Shown here: positions 1 to 8,496 of the stretch, piece by piece
Layout: every line of letters starts with the position of its first letter
How positions within the stretch are numbered: position 1 is the stretch's first letter
NCBI GenBank assembly: GCA_964545855.1
Contig: CAZJHD010000032.1
Span: forward strand, 1-47,974
Direction: 5' to 3'
DNA length: 47,974 nucleotides
Source: CAZJHD01 sp964545855
GTDB lineage: Bacteria; Planctomycetota; UBA1135; JACQFD01
Program-made: the position numbers and the translations under genes
Notes under the pieces: model-generated
What the model saw: the letters and a program-made list of their open reading frames with translations, nothing else
What the model was told of the DNA's origin: nothing
Databases searched by the model: none

Positions 1-96
1 TCATGGGTCGAGGTGCACCGACGAGGCCCGGGGGGAGAGTGTGAACGCGGGACGCGAGAGTCGCGCCATGGTGCCAGGCGCCCCTCTCGCCCGGTG

Positions 97-212
97 CGTG
101 CGTCCCGGGAATGGGGTCAGACCCTTTTCTCTCGCTCTCCTCCCGCGGCGCGCGTGCGCGCCGCGAGAGGAGAGCGAGAGAAAAGGGTCTGACCCCATTC
201 CCGGGACGCACG
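97..212. repeat. 116-nt near-perfect palindrome (hairpin element A)
   Basis: Two 58-nt arms (97-154 and 155-212) are reverse complements with one internal mismatch plus the central base pair. The outer arm reads CCCGGGAATGGGGTCAGACC, then CTTTTCTC and a GC-rich tip. It begins 20 nt past the cysS stop, so on that transcript it could end transcription or protect the 3' end. The outer sequence CCCGGGAATGGG recurs in the palindrome at 33766-33840, so this is a repeated element and not just a local terminator. Whether it is mobilised (REP-like) is inference. Confidence 0.9.
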
Positions 213-232
213 TCTCGCCTGCGCAGCCCGGC

Positions 233-1675
233 TCAGCCGCGACGCCAACGGGCGCCGCCCTTGCGGTCCTCCACCACGATGCCGCGGCGCGCGAGCTCGT
301 CGCGGAGCGCGTCGGCGCGGGCGAAGTCGCGACGCGCGCGCGCCGCCTCGCGTTCGGAGACGAGGCCGTCGATCTCGTTCGCCTCCGCGTCCCCCACCTC
401 CTCGGGGCGCAGCACGTCGAAGACGGCATCGAACTCCACGAGCAGGGATTCCAGCGCCGAAGCCTGCGCGGGAGCGAGCGACGCGAGGTCGGAGGAGGCC
501 TTCCCGCGCACCTCGTTCACGAGCGAGAACAGCGCCGCCGTCGCCGCCGACGCGTTCAGGTCGTCGTCGAGCGCCGCGTCGAACTCCGCGCGCGCGCGCG
601 CGACCGCCGCCTCGAGACCCGCCACTCCCTCGACGGACTTCGCCCCCGCGAGGTCTCGCCGAAACGCTTCCAGCCGCTCGATCGCGCTCTTCGCGTCGGT
701 CATCGCGTCCCACGTGAAGTTGAGCGGCGTGCGGTAGTGCGCGCGCTGCAGCAGGAACCGCAGGTGGCGCGCCTCGAAGCCGCGCGCCACGACGTCGTCG
801 ACGGTCCAGACGTTGCCGAGACGCTTCGACATCTTCCCGCCGTCGACGAGCAGGAACTTCACGTGCAGCCACGTCTTCACGAAGGGCTTCCCCGTCGCCG
901 CCTCGCTCTGCGCCACCTCGCACTCGTGGTGCGGGAAGATCAGGTCCTCCCCGCCCGTGTGGAGGTCGAAGGTGTCGCCGAGGTACTTCCGCGCCATCGC
1001 GGAGCACTCGATGTGCCAGCCCGGGAATCCGTGCGGGCCGTAGGCCGACGGCCACTGCATCAGGTGCTTCGGGTCGCTCTTCCAGAGCGCGAAGTCGGCC
1101 GGATGGCGCTTCTCGGGATTCACCTCGACGCGCGCGCCGGCGTCGAGCGCGTCGACGCGATTCCCCGAGAGGTCTCCGTAGCGCGGGAACTTCGACACCT
1201 CGAAGTAGACGTTCTGCCCGTCGGGACCGGCCCGGTACGCGACGCCCTTCTCCAGGAGCGCCGCGACGATCTCCAGCATCTCGGGAACGTGGTCCGTCGC
1301 CCGCGGGCGGTGCTCCGGCCTCTTCGCGCGCAGGCGCCGCAGATCCTCCTCGAACACCTCGGTGATCTCGCGGGCGACCTGCCAGGGGTCCTTCCCCGTC
1401 GCGCGGGCCTCGCGCTCGATGCTGTCCTCGCCGAGGTCCTCGTCGTCGGCCGTGAAGTGCCCCACGTCGGTGACGTTCATCACCTGCGTCACGACGTAGC
1501 CCCGCCGCTCCAGCACGCGCCGCAGGAAGTCGGCGAAGAGGAACGCCCGGTAGTTCCCCACGTGGGGCCGCTTGTAGACCGTCGGCCCGCAGTGGTACAT
1601 GCGGACCCGGCCGGCCTCGAGCGGAACGAAGGGCTCCTTCTTCCGGCCCAGGGAGTTGAACAGTGTGAGGGACAC
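233..1675 (-). CDS. cysS: cysteine--tRNA ligase
   Basis: Cytoplasmic class I aminoacyl-tRNA synthetase that charges tRNA-Cys with cysteine. The 480-aa product is close to the usual 460-480 aa. It has the HIGH-type motif HVGN at residues 38-41, the KMSKS-type motif KMSKR at 281-285, and the zinc site expected for the family: C29 in the HCGPTVY segment, C224 in GWHIECSAM, and His/Glu in PHHECE near 249-253. The start is GTG, chosen because MSLTLFNSLGRKKE matches the conserved amino end of the family. It is divergent from the kinase gene with only about 30 nt between the starts, so the two promoters must overlap each other or the neighbouring coding sequence. The large palindrome lies just after the stop. 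Confidence 0.97.
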   Translation of the reverse strand: MSLTLFNSLGRKKEPFVPLEAGRVRMYHCGPTVYKRPHVGNYRAFLFADFLRRVLERRGYVVTQVMNVTDVGHFTADDEDLGEDSIEREARATGKDPWQVAREITEVFEEDLRRLRAKRPEHRPRATDHVPEMLEIVAALLEKGVAYRAGPDGQNVYFEVSKFPRYGDLSGNRVDALDAGARVEVNPEKRHPADFALWKSDPKHLMQWPSAYGPHGFPGWHIECSAMARKYLGDTFDLHTGGEDLIFPHHECEVAQSEAATGKPFVKTWLHVKFLLVDGGKMSKRLGNVWTVDDVVARGFEARHLRFLLQRAHYRTPLNFTWDAMTDAKSAIERLEAFRRDLAGAKSVEGVAGLEAAVARARAEFDAALDDDLNASAATAALFSLVNEVRGKASSDLASLAPAQASALESLLVEFDAVFDVLRPEEVGDAEANEIDGLVSEREAARARRDFARADALRDELARRGIVVEDRKGGARWRRG

Positions 1676-1707
1676 GTCGGCGCGCAGCTCGGCGGAAGAT
1701 TCTAGTG

Positions 1708-4700
1708 ATGCCTCGCAGCGCGGACGAAGATCCCCGCTCCACCGTGCTGAACGAAGAAGACCCGCCCCAGCGACCCGACGGGCTCGCCGATTTCGTCCTG
1801 GGCCGGGAGCTCGGCTCCGGCTCGACGGGCACGGTCTACCTCGCGACCGTCCGCCGGCCCTTCCGCGGCGTGAAGGCGGGCGACACGGTGGCCGTGAAGT
1901 TCCTCCACCAGCGCCTCCTCGGCGACCCCGCCGCGCGCCGCCGGTTCCTGCGCGAGGCGCGCGCGGGCCTCGGCATCCGCCACCGCAACCTCGTCCAGGT
2001 CCACTCCGTCGAGGAGGCGGAGGTGCTCGGCTCGCGCATCCTCTACCTCGCGATGGAGTGGGTCGAAGGACCGACCCTCCGCGACCTCCTGCGGGAGGGC
2101 GGCCTCGCCGAGCCCCTCGTCCGCTCCATCGGCGCCCAGGTGGCGCGCGGCCTCGCGGCGCTCCACGCGACCGGCGTCGTGCACCACGACGTGAAGCCGG
2201 AGAACGTGGTGCTCGCCGAGGGCGGACGCGCCGTGCTGATGGACCTCGGCTTCGCGCGCTCCATGCAGCCGAGCACCGAATCCGAGCGCGAGGAGGCGCG
2301 CTCCTTCGCCGGCAGCCTCGCCTACGCGGCGCCCGAGCGCCTGCGCAACCAGCTCCCGACCCCCCAGTCCGACCTCTACTCCCTCGGCGCGCTCCTCTAC
2401 GAGCTCGCGACCGGCGAACGCCCCTTCCCGGGCGACGACATCACGGCGCTCATCCGCGGCCACCTCGAGGGGCCGATCCCCCTGCCCTCGTCGAAGGTCT
2501 CGCGCATCTCGCGCTTCCTCGACGCCGTCGTGAACCGCTGCCTCGAGAAGGACCCGGCCCATCGCTTCGCGACGGCGACGGAGCTGGCGAACGTGCTCGA
2601 GCGCGCCGAGGGGTCGCCCTTCTGGCGCGAGCGCCTCGCGGAACGGGCGCCCGACGCGACGCCGGAGCTCCGCCGCGCGCACCTCACGACCTTCCACGGC
2701 CGCGACGACGAGCTGCGGGAGCTCGGCTCCGAGCTCGCGCGCTCGGCCGCCGGCTCGTTCCGCGTCGTGGAGATCCGCGGAGACGCGGGCACCGGGAAGA
2801 CGCGCCTCGTGGACGAGTTCGTCGTGCGCGCGACCGAGGGCGAGGACCCGCCGCTCCCGCTCTACGGCCGGTGTCCGCGCGTCGGCGATCCGACGCCCGC
2901 GGAGCCGTTCCTGGCGATGCTGGAGCGCTACCTCGTCCTGCCCCGGGGCAAGGACCCCGACGCCGCGGCGGCCCGCCGGCTCCGCGCGCTCCTGCCGAGC
3001 TCGTCCTCCGTCGTGCTGCTCGACACGCTCCGCGCGCCGCGCGCCAGCGCGCCGATCCACAGCCTCGCGCGCGCCTTCGCGGCCTTCGTCGAGGCGATCG
3101 CCGCCGAGCAGCCCGTCGTCGCCTTCGTGGACGACGCCGACAAGGCCGACCCGGCGACGGTGGAAGTGCTGCGCGCCCTCTGCGAGCTGGCCCCCCCGCG
3201 CACGCTCCTCGTCCTCGGCCGCCGTCCCGAGTCGTCGCGCGTCGACTCCGTCGTCGAATACGCGCGGGGCCGCGCCAGCCTCTCGACGATCGGCCTCGAC
3301 CCGCTCTCGAGCCACGCCGTGAGCTCCATCGTGGCCGACCTCATCGAGCCGGGACCGCGCCGCATCGCGCTCCGGGACGCGCTCGTGCGAACGACGGCGG
3401 GCAATCCGGGCCACGTCGCCGAGGCGATCCGCACGCTCCGCGCCTCGGGAGCGCTCGTGCCCGTCACCTCGGCGGAGCGCCTCGGCGCGCCGCTCCTCCA
3501 CGTGGCGAAGGAGCTCTCGACGATCCCCGTGCCCTCGTCGCTCGCGGACGCGATCCGCGCGCGCCTGCAGGGGCTCGACGCCGACGAGCGGCGCGCGGCG
3601 GAGCTGGTCGCCGTCGCCGGAGACCACGCCGACGTCGAGCTCCTCGTGTCGGCCTTCGGCGGCGACCGCATGGGCTGGCTCCGCACGCTCTCGCGCCTCG
3701 AGAGCCAGCACGCGATCCTCGCGTCGCGCGCCGGCACGTTCCGGTTCGCCCGCCCGATCGTGCGCGAAGTGCTCTACGAGTGGATCGACTCGGAGGACCG
3801 CCGAGGAGCCCACGGCGCCCTCGCGCGCGCCCTCGACGGGCGTCTCGGCGAGAACGCCTCCGACCGCGACCGCCTGCGCGTCGCCGAGCACGCGCGCCGC
3901 TCCTCCGAGGCCGACCTCGCGCTGAAGCACCTCCCGCGCCTGGCGGAGGACTTCCGCCGACGCGGCCTCTTCGAGCGCGCGCTCCTCCTCGCCCGCGCCA
4001 CCCTCGACCTCCTGAACGAGCGGCCGCGCCGCGACCACCGACTCCTCGGGATCCGTTTCGACGCGCTCGCCACCACGGCGGAGTGCTTCTCGCGGCTCGG
4101 CCGTCGCGTGGAGGAGCGGCGCTCCCTCGAGAAGGGCGCTCGCATCGCGCGCTTCCTCGCCGACGACGCGCGGCTCGCACGGACGCTCCTCTCCCTGGGC
4201 CGCCTCGCCCACGCCACGGGCCGGTATCTCGTCGCCAGCTCCTACCTCGACCGCGCGATCGAGCTCGCGCACCGCGCGGGCGCCGCGCGCGAGGAGGCCG
4301 ACGCGGCGCTCGCGAAGGCCGCCGTCGTCTCCTACGCCGGCGACATCGATGCGGCCGGCGAGCTGATCGAGCGCGCGCTCGCCCGCGCCACCGACGGCGA
4401 CGTGCGGGCGCGGGCGCTGCTGCAGCAGGGGCTGCGCTCGCTCAACCTCGACCGTCCGGACCTCGCCCTCGCCCTCCTCGACGAGGCCCACACGTCGTTC
4501 CGCGAGCTGCGCATGCCGGCCGCCCAGGCGTCGGCCCACTTCCATCGCGCGCGTGCCTACGCCGATCTGGGCCGCATCACGCACGCGCGGCGCGACCTCG
4601 ACCGCGCGCTCTCCCGCGCGCGCGAGTCGGGCGAGAGGCGCACCGAGGCGTCGACGCTCTCCCTGCGGGGCTCGATCCGCGCATCGCTGAAGGACTTCGA

Positions 4701-5256
4701 CGGCGCCGATCGCGACCTGCGCGCGGCGCTCGCGATCGCGGGAGAGATCGGAGACCGGTTCACGGAGTGCCACACGGCGCTCCACCTCGCGAACGCGCTC
4801 CTCGCCGGGAGCAATCCCCGGGCAGACCTGCGCGAGGCGCTCCGGCTCGCGCGCCTCGGTCTCTCCATCGCGGAGGAGATCGATCTCGCCCGGCTGCGCG
4901 CCCTGGCCCTCGCCGTGCGCGCGCGGGTGCACCTCCGCGCGTCGCGGATGGGCGATGCCCTCGTCGAGTCGGAGCGCGCGCTCGTCGCGCTCGAGGAGGG
5001 CCCGAGCGACCGCCGCCGCCAGGTGGCCGTCTGGTTCACGCGGGGAGAGGTGTTGCGCGAAGCGGGCCGGCTCGACGAATCGCGGCAGTGGATCGACCGC
5101 GCCGCGCGACGGCTCCGCGAGACGGCGGAGCGCATCCCCGTCGAGCTGCGCCGCGGCTTCCTCGAGGAGGAGCCGTTCCACCGCAAGGTGCTCGCGTCGG
5201 CCAATGCGATTGCGATCGAGGGCGCGGGCGACCACTCTGGCGCGGCCCCTCATTGA
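1708..5256 (+). CDS. Ser/Thr protein kinase with AAA-type ATPase and TPR-like C-terminus
   Basis: A 1182-aa protein with no evident signal peptide or membrane helix. Residues about 29-290 are a Hanks-type kinase: glycine loop GSGSTGTVY at 36-44, ATP lysine K64 in VAVKFL, catalytic loop HHDVKPENV at 159-167 and DLG at 179-181 in place of DFG. Residues about 325-620 are a STAND/AAA-like ATPase with Walker A GDAGTGKT (358-365) and a Walker-B-like VVAFVDDAD. The remainder, from about 700, is alpha-helical, Ala/Arg/Leu-rich and TPR-like. This order resembles PknK/MalT-type regulators that sense a ligand through the ATPase-TPR part. An adjacent GTG at 1705 is an alternative start. The NYN gene follows after 10 nt and probably shares the transcript. 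The substrate is unknown. Confidence 0.9.
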   Translation: MPRSADEDPRSTVLNEEDPPQRPDGLADFVLGRELGSGSTGTVYLATVRRPFRGVKAGDTVAVKFLHQRLLGDPAARRRFLREARAGLGIRHRNLVQVHSVEEAEVLGSRILYLAMEWVEGPTLRDLLREGGLAEPLVRSIGAQVARGLAALHATGVVHHDVKPENVVLAEGGRAVLMDLGFARSMQPSTESEREEARSFAGSLAYAAPERLRNQLPTPQSDLYSLGALLYELATGERPFPGDDITALIRGHLEGPIPLPSSKVSRISRFLDAVVNRCLEKDPAHRFATATELANVLERAEGSPFWRERLAERAPDATPELRRAHLTTFHGRDDELRELGSELARSAAGSFRVVEIRGDAGTGKTRLVDEFVVRATEGEDPPLPLYGRCPRVGDPTPAEPFLAMLERYLVLPRGKDPDAAAARRLRALLPSSSSVVLLDTLRAPRASAPIHSLARAFAAFVEAIAAEQPVVAFVDDADKADPATVEVLRALCELAPPRTLLVLGRRPESSRVDSVVEYARGRASLSTIGLDPLSSHAVSSIVADLIEPGPRRIALRDALVRTTAGNPGHVAEAIRTLRASGALVPVTSAERLGAPLLHVAKELSTIPVPSSLADAIRARLQGLDADERRAAELVAVAGDHADVELLVSAFGGDRMGWLRTLSRLESQHAILASRAGTFRFARPIVREVLYEWIDSEDRRGAHGALARALDGRLGENASDRDRLRVAEHARRSSEADLALKHLPRLAEDFRRRGLFERALLLARATLDLLNERPRRDHRLLGIRFDALATTAECFSRLGRRVEERRSLEKGARIARFLADDARLARTLLSLGRLAHATGRYLVASSYLDRAIELAHRAGAAREEADAALAKAAVVSYAGDIDAAGELIERALARATDGDVRARALLQQGLRSLNLDRPDLALALLDEAHTSFRELRMPAAQASAHFHRARAYADLGRITHARRDLDRALSRARESGERRTEASTLSLRGSIRASLKDFDGADRDLRAALAIAGEIGDRFTECHTALHLANALLAGSNPRADLREALRLARLGLSIAEEIDLARLRALALAVRARVHLRASRMGDALVESERALVALEEGPSDRRRQVAVWFTRGEVLREAGRLDESRQWIDRAARRLRETAERIPVELRRGFLEEEPFHRKVLASANAIAIEGAGDHSGAAPH

Positions 5257-5266
5257 ATCGGCACCC

Positions 5267-5950
5267 GTGAAACGCATCTCCGTCTTCGTCGACGCCGCCA
5301 ATCTGTTCTACGTGCAGCACAGGCTCGGCTGGCACGTGAACCCCCAGCGGCTCCTCGACCACATCGTCGGGACCGACACGCTCGCGGACGCGTTCTGGTA
5401 CACGGGCGTGCGCGTCCACCCGCAGGACGTCGACCAGGAGAAGTTCCTCCGGTGGCTCACCCACGTCGGCTACACGGTCCGCCGGAAGGCCATCAAGTCG
5501 TTCGTGAACGTGGAGAAGGGGAACACCGTCGAGAAGGCGAACCTCGACGTGGAGATCGTCGCGGACATGCTCACCACCTCCGACAACTACGACATCGCCG
5601 CGCTCGTGAGCGGCGACGGAGACTTCGAGCACGTGGTGGAGCTGCAGCGGGCGCGCGGCAAGCGCGTGCGGGTCTACTCCATCGACCCGGTGATCGCCTT
5701 CGAGCTGCGCAACGCCGTCGGCTCGCACTACATCGACTTCTGGACGATCCGCTCCGAGGTGGAGCGCGTCGAGGAGACGGCGTCGCAGGGAATCGCGCCG
5801 AGCCACGCCTCGGCCCACGGAAGCGCCCCGTCGGTGACGTCGCCGGTGAGCGCGTCGCACATCCCGGCGCCGCCCGCCACCGCGGCGAGCACCGAGGAGC
5901 GCAACGGCGGCGGTCCCGCCGCCGGCGACGACGCGCCGGAGAAGCCCTGA
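5267..5950 (+). CDS. NYN domain (LabA/DUF88-like) protein
   Basis: A 227-aa protein whose first 165 residues match the NYN domain, a PIN-fold metal-dependent RNase superfamily that includes LabA and MARF1-type proteins. The acidic residues expected for metal binding are present: D9 in VFVDAANLFY, D94 and D100 in NLDVEIVADM, and D117/D119 in SGDGDF. The tail from about 175 is low-complexity (Ala, Pro, Ser, Gly) and probably disordered. The start is GTG, giving MKRISVFVDAANLFY, where the first strand of the fold should begin. It is 10 nt after the kinase gene, so co-transcription is likely. RNA cleavage is the family expectation and was not shown for this protein. Confidence 0.88.
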   Translation: MKRISVFVDAANLFYVQHRLGWHVNPQRLLDHIVGTDTLADAFWYTGVRVHPQDVDQEKFLRWLTHVGYTVRRKAIKSFVNVEKGNTVEKANLDVEIVADMLTTSDNYDIAALVSGDGDFEHVVELQRARGKRVRVYSIDPVIAFELRNAVGSHYIDFWTIRSEVERVEETASQGIAPSHASAHGSAPSVTSPVSASHIPAPPATAASTEERNGGGPAAGDDAPEKP

Positions 5951-5975
5951 CGCATCGGCCGAGTCCGCGCGCGCC

Positions 5976-6848
5976 TCAGTCGGTGGAGCGGCGCCCGTCG
6001 AGGAGCCGCGCGTGGTCCTTGGCGAACTGGTGGAAGCTGCGCGGCGGCTGCTCGCAGACCTCGGCGATCGTGTGCGTCACGCGATAGGCGTGGCTCGCGG
6101 CCATCTCCCGATGGAGCTCCACGAGGGCGTCGGCCGAGGCGGCGCCCATCCCCGAGGCCAGCAGGGTCTCGCGCAGCTCCGCTGGAGGGCAATCGACGTA
6201 CTTCACGGGGCGGCCCGACGCGATGGAGAACTCCTCCGCGCAGCGCGCGTAGGTGAGCGCCTCGGGCCCCGTGAGCTCGTAGATCCTCCGCTCGTGCCCG
6301 CGCTCGTTCAGCACGGTGGCGGCGACGAGCGCCACGTCGCGCGCGTCGACGAGGCTCACCTTGCCGTCCTTCATGGGGGCGCGGATCTCGCCGCGCTCGC
6401 GGATGGTGGACGCCTCCGCCAGGAGGTACTGCATGAAGGTGTTCGGCCGCAGGTGGGTCCAGGCGAGACCCGACTCCTCGAGCTGCTTCTCCATCGCGGC
6501 GTGGGCACGGCCCAAGCGGAGGGGCGAGTCGGGGCGCGCGCCGAGAGCCGAGAGCTTCACCACGTGGCGGGTGCCGGCCTTCGCGGCGGCGGCGACGAAG
6601 GACCGCTCCTGCTCGACTTGCCTCTCGCCGAAGGCCGTCAGGAGGAACGCGCGGTCGACGCCTTCGAGTGCGTCGCCGAGCGTCGCCGGATCGTCGAGGT
6701 TCCCCTTGATGAACTCGACGCCGCGGAGCCGGATCGACTCCGTGCGGGCGGGATCGCGCACGAGAGCACGGACGCGCTCGCCCATGGCGACGAGTTCCTT
6801 CACGACATGGTGTCCCACGGTGCCTGTGGCACCCGTCACGAGGATCAT
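5976..6848 (-). CDS. NmrA-like NAD(P)-binding protein (atypical SDR)
   Basis: A 290-aa Rossmann-fold protein of the NmrA / atypical short-chain dehydrogenase type. It starts MILVTGATGTVGHHV, with the dinucleotide-binding loop GATGTVG at residues 6-12. Further family-like segments are ALVRDP after strand 2, a GNLDDPATL acidic patch, KLSALGA, and LRPNTFMQ, which helps form the substrate pocket. Relatives include redox sensors (NmrA) and NADPH:quinone reductases (QOR2), so either a sensor or a reductase is possible. The start ATG overlaps the stop of the upstream WaaP/glycosyltransferase gene by 4 nt (ATGA), showing tight translational coupling although the functions look unrelated. Confidence 0.88.
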   Translation of the reverse strand: MILVTGATGTVGHHVVKELVAMGERVRALVRDPARTESIRLRGVEFIKGNLDDPATLGDALEGVDRAFLLTAFGERQVEQERSFVAAAAKAGTRHVVKLSALGARPDSPLRLGRAHAAMEKQLEESGLAWTHLRPNTFMQYLLAEASTIRERGEIRAPMKDGKVSLVDARDVALVAATVLNERGHERRIYELTGPEALTYARCAEEFSIASGRPVKYVDCPPAELRETLLASGMGAASADALVELHREMAASHAYRVTHTIAEVCEQPPRSFHQFAKDHARLLDGRRSTD

Positions 6849-8404
6849 GAGAGGTTCTCCATCGGAATCGAGAATCGTTGTGTCTCGGAGACGGCCGCGG
6901 GATCGGGCTCCGGGAGCACGTCCACCGGGATCTCCTCCAGGCGCGTGCCGGCCTCCTCGAGACGCGCGAGCAGTTCCGGAACGAGGCTCCGGGATCGCCG
7001 CACGGCGCGAAGAGCCGCTTCGAACCGATCGTCTCGGCGGACCGCCACGCTGGAGAACGGATCCCGCACGGAGGACCGCCGCAGCAGCCGCAGCCCCCAC
7101 CCGAGGAGCGTCTCCCCGGCGCGGCGAAGGAAGGCCCGCGCGTCGCGCGAGCCGGCGCCGCGCACACCGGCGACGGCGCCGCACGCGCCCTCGAGCCGCT
7201 GGAGCGCGTCCGTCAGGAAGCGGGCGTCGAGCGCGTCGCCCCGCAGAAGGACGATGGCGCGGCCCCGCGCGCCGCGCAGGCCCGCCCGCCACGCGTCGGC
7301 GCGCGCCGCGACGGGCTCCGCGAGGAACCGCACGGGCGGGCTGACGCGCGAGAGGGCGCGCACGGCTTCGGACGCGCGGTCGTCGCGCGCCACGACGACC
7401 ACCTCGTAGCCCTCGAGCCCGGCGGCGCGGCACACCTCGAGGACGCGACGCAGGGAGCGGGCCGCGCCGTCCGCGCCGCGCGCCAGGAGGACGAAGGACA
7501 CGACGGGCTCGCGCGCCGCCGCGGTGCCGTAGGGGCCGCGGCCGGCGACGCGCTGCACACCGGCGTCGCGGGAACGGGCGCGAGCGCGGCGCCGTCCGGG
7601 CCATCGCGCGAACGCGAGCCACGCGTTGCGCTCGCGCGCCGTGCGCGCGATGCGCCGCCAGTCGCCTCCGCAGGAGGCGCGCACGAGGCGCAGCCAGTCG
7701 CTCCGCGAGAAGACGCGCGCGCCGTCGTACCGGTGGCGGTCGAGGTAGTGCGCGAACCGGGCGAGGGCCGCGATGCGCAGCGACGGCGGGAGCGGTCCCG
7801 GCTCGACGCGCGCGCGGTCGAGGTCGACGAGGAGACAGCGCCTCGGCTCCGTCTCCGTGACGAGGAGATTCCGCGGGTGCAGGTCGCGATGCTCGATCCC
7901 CGCTTCGAAGGCGGCGCGCACGACCCGCCCCGCCGCATCCACGAGGGAACGGTGGTCGCCCTCCTCGGCGCGAGGATCGGCGAGCGCTTCCAGGAGGTCG
8001 ACGGCTCCGCGTTCCGCCACCGTGAGCACGAAGTGGCGATGCAGCCCGAGACCCGCGGCCGTCACCACGGCGGCGACGGGCTCCACGACGGGCACTCCCC
8101 GTGCGCGCGCCGCCGCGAGCGCCGCGATCTCGCGCAGGGAGCGAGTGCGATCGAAGGTGCTCTCCTTCAGCAGGAGTCTCGGGATGCCGCCGCGCCGGTG
8201 GAGCCGCAGCACGAGGTCCTCGCCGCCGAGCGTCAGATCGAAGGTCGCGCCGCGCCCGCCTCTCCGGGGCCGCGCTCCCTCGAGGAGCTGGGACGGCCTC
8301 CCGAGACCGGCCTCCATCAGGCGCTCGCGCCGCGCGCCGTCCACGAGCACGGTGATGGCGCCGCTCGACTCGAGCACGAAGCCGGGGGGAGGAATGGATT
8401 CCAT
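6845..8404 (-). CDS. WaaP-type lipopolysaccharide kinase fused to a GT2-like glycosyltransferase domain
   Basis: A 519-aa two-domain protein. Residues about 50-270 are a lipopolysaccharide-kinase (Kdo/WaaP/RIO-like) domain with HRDLHPRNLL at 172-181 (D174 and N179 catalytic) and LVDLDRARV at 192-200 (D194 metal binding). A basic linker at about 270-290 leads to residues 300-500, which look like a family-2 glycosyltransferase: VVSFVLLARG, YEVVVVARDD and an AWRAGLRGARGRAIVLLRGD stretch. In that stretch the usual DxD appears as GDALD, so catalytic competence is uncertain. The heptosyltransferase gene is divergent 92 nt away, which supports a role in cell-surface glycan assembly. The start ATG gives MESIPPPGFV. 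An inactive glycosyltransferase half is possible. Confidence 0.8.
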   Translation of the reverse strand: MESIPPPGFVLESSGAITVLVDGARRERLMEAGLGRPSQLLEGARPRRGGRGATFDLTLGGEDLVLRLHRRGGIPRLLLKESTFDRTRSLREIAALAAARARGVPVVEPVAAVVTAAGLGLHRHFVLTVAERGAVDLLEALADPRAEEGDHRSLVDAAGRVVRAAFEAGIEHRDLHPRNLLVTETEPRRCLLVDLDRARVEPGPLPPSLRIAALARFAHYLDRHRYDGARVFSRSDWLRLVRASCGGDWRRIARTARERNAWLAFARWPGRRRARARSRDAGVQRVAGRGPYGTAAAREPVVSFVLLARGADGAARSLRRVLEVCRAAGLEGYEVVVVARDDRASEAVRALSRVSPPVRFLAEPVAARADAWRAGLRGARGRAIVLLRGDALDARFLTDALQRLEGACGAVAGVRGAGSRDARAFLRRAGETLLGWGLRLLRRSSVRDPFSSVAVRRDDRFEAALRAVRRSRSLVPELLARLEEAGTRLEEIPVDVLPEPDPAAVSETQRFSIPMENLS

Positions 8405-8427
8405 GGGGTGCGGGCGCGGCCGTTCAT

Positions 8428-8467
8428 TGTCCCGACTCGAAATGGCGTCAGGCACCTTTTTCGGCCC
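8428..8467 (+). repeat. Single-arm copy of the AATGG...CCTTTTTC element
   Basis: The segment TGTCCCGACTCGAAATGG followed by CGTCAGGCACCTTTTTCGG lies in the 92-nt gap between two divergent glycan genes. It shares the AATGGN(5-8)CCTTTT(T)C pattern with one arm of the palindromes at 97-212 and 33766-33840. The TGTCCCGA..AAATGG part recurs at 46419-46431. No second arm is visible here. It may be a degenerate copy of the element or a small hairpin with a T tract. Confidence 0.5.
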
Positions 8468-8496
8468 CTCGCCGCCGAGAATGGCCGCGCCCTCCG

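Noticed and set aside
1..429. Small open frame reading through the palindrome into cysS.
   Set aside because: It overlaps cysS and the palindrome, and is Arg/Ser-rich without family features.
1702..5301. Long open frames on the opposite strand and in other frames of most genes (for example across the kinase gene).
   Set aside because: They are Arg/Ala-rich shadows caused by high GC; the chosen frames carry family motifs and natural ends.
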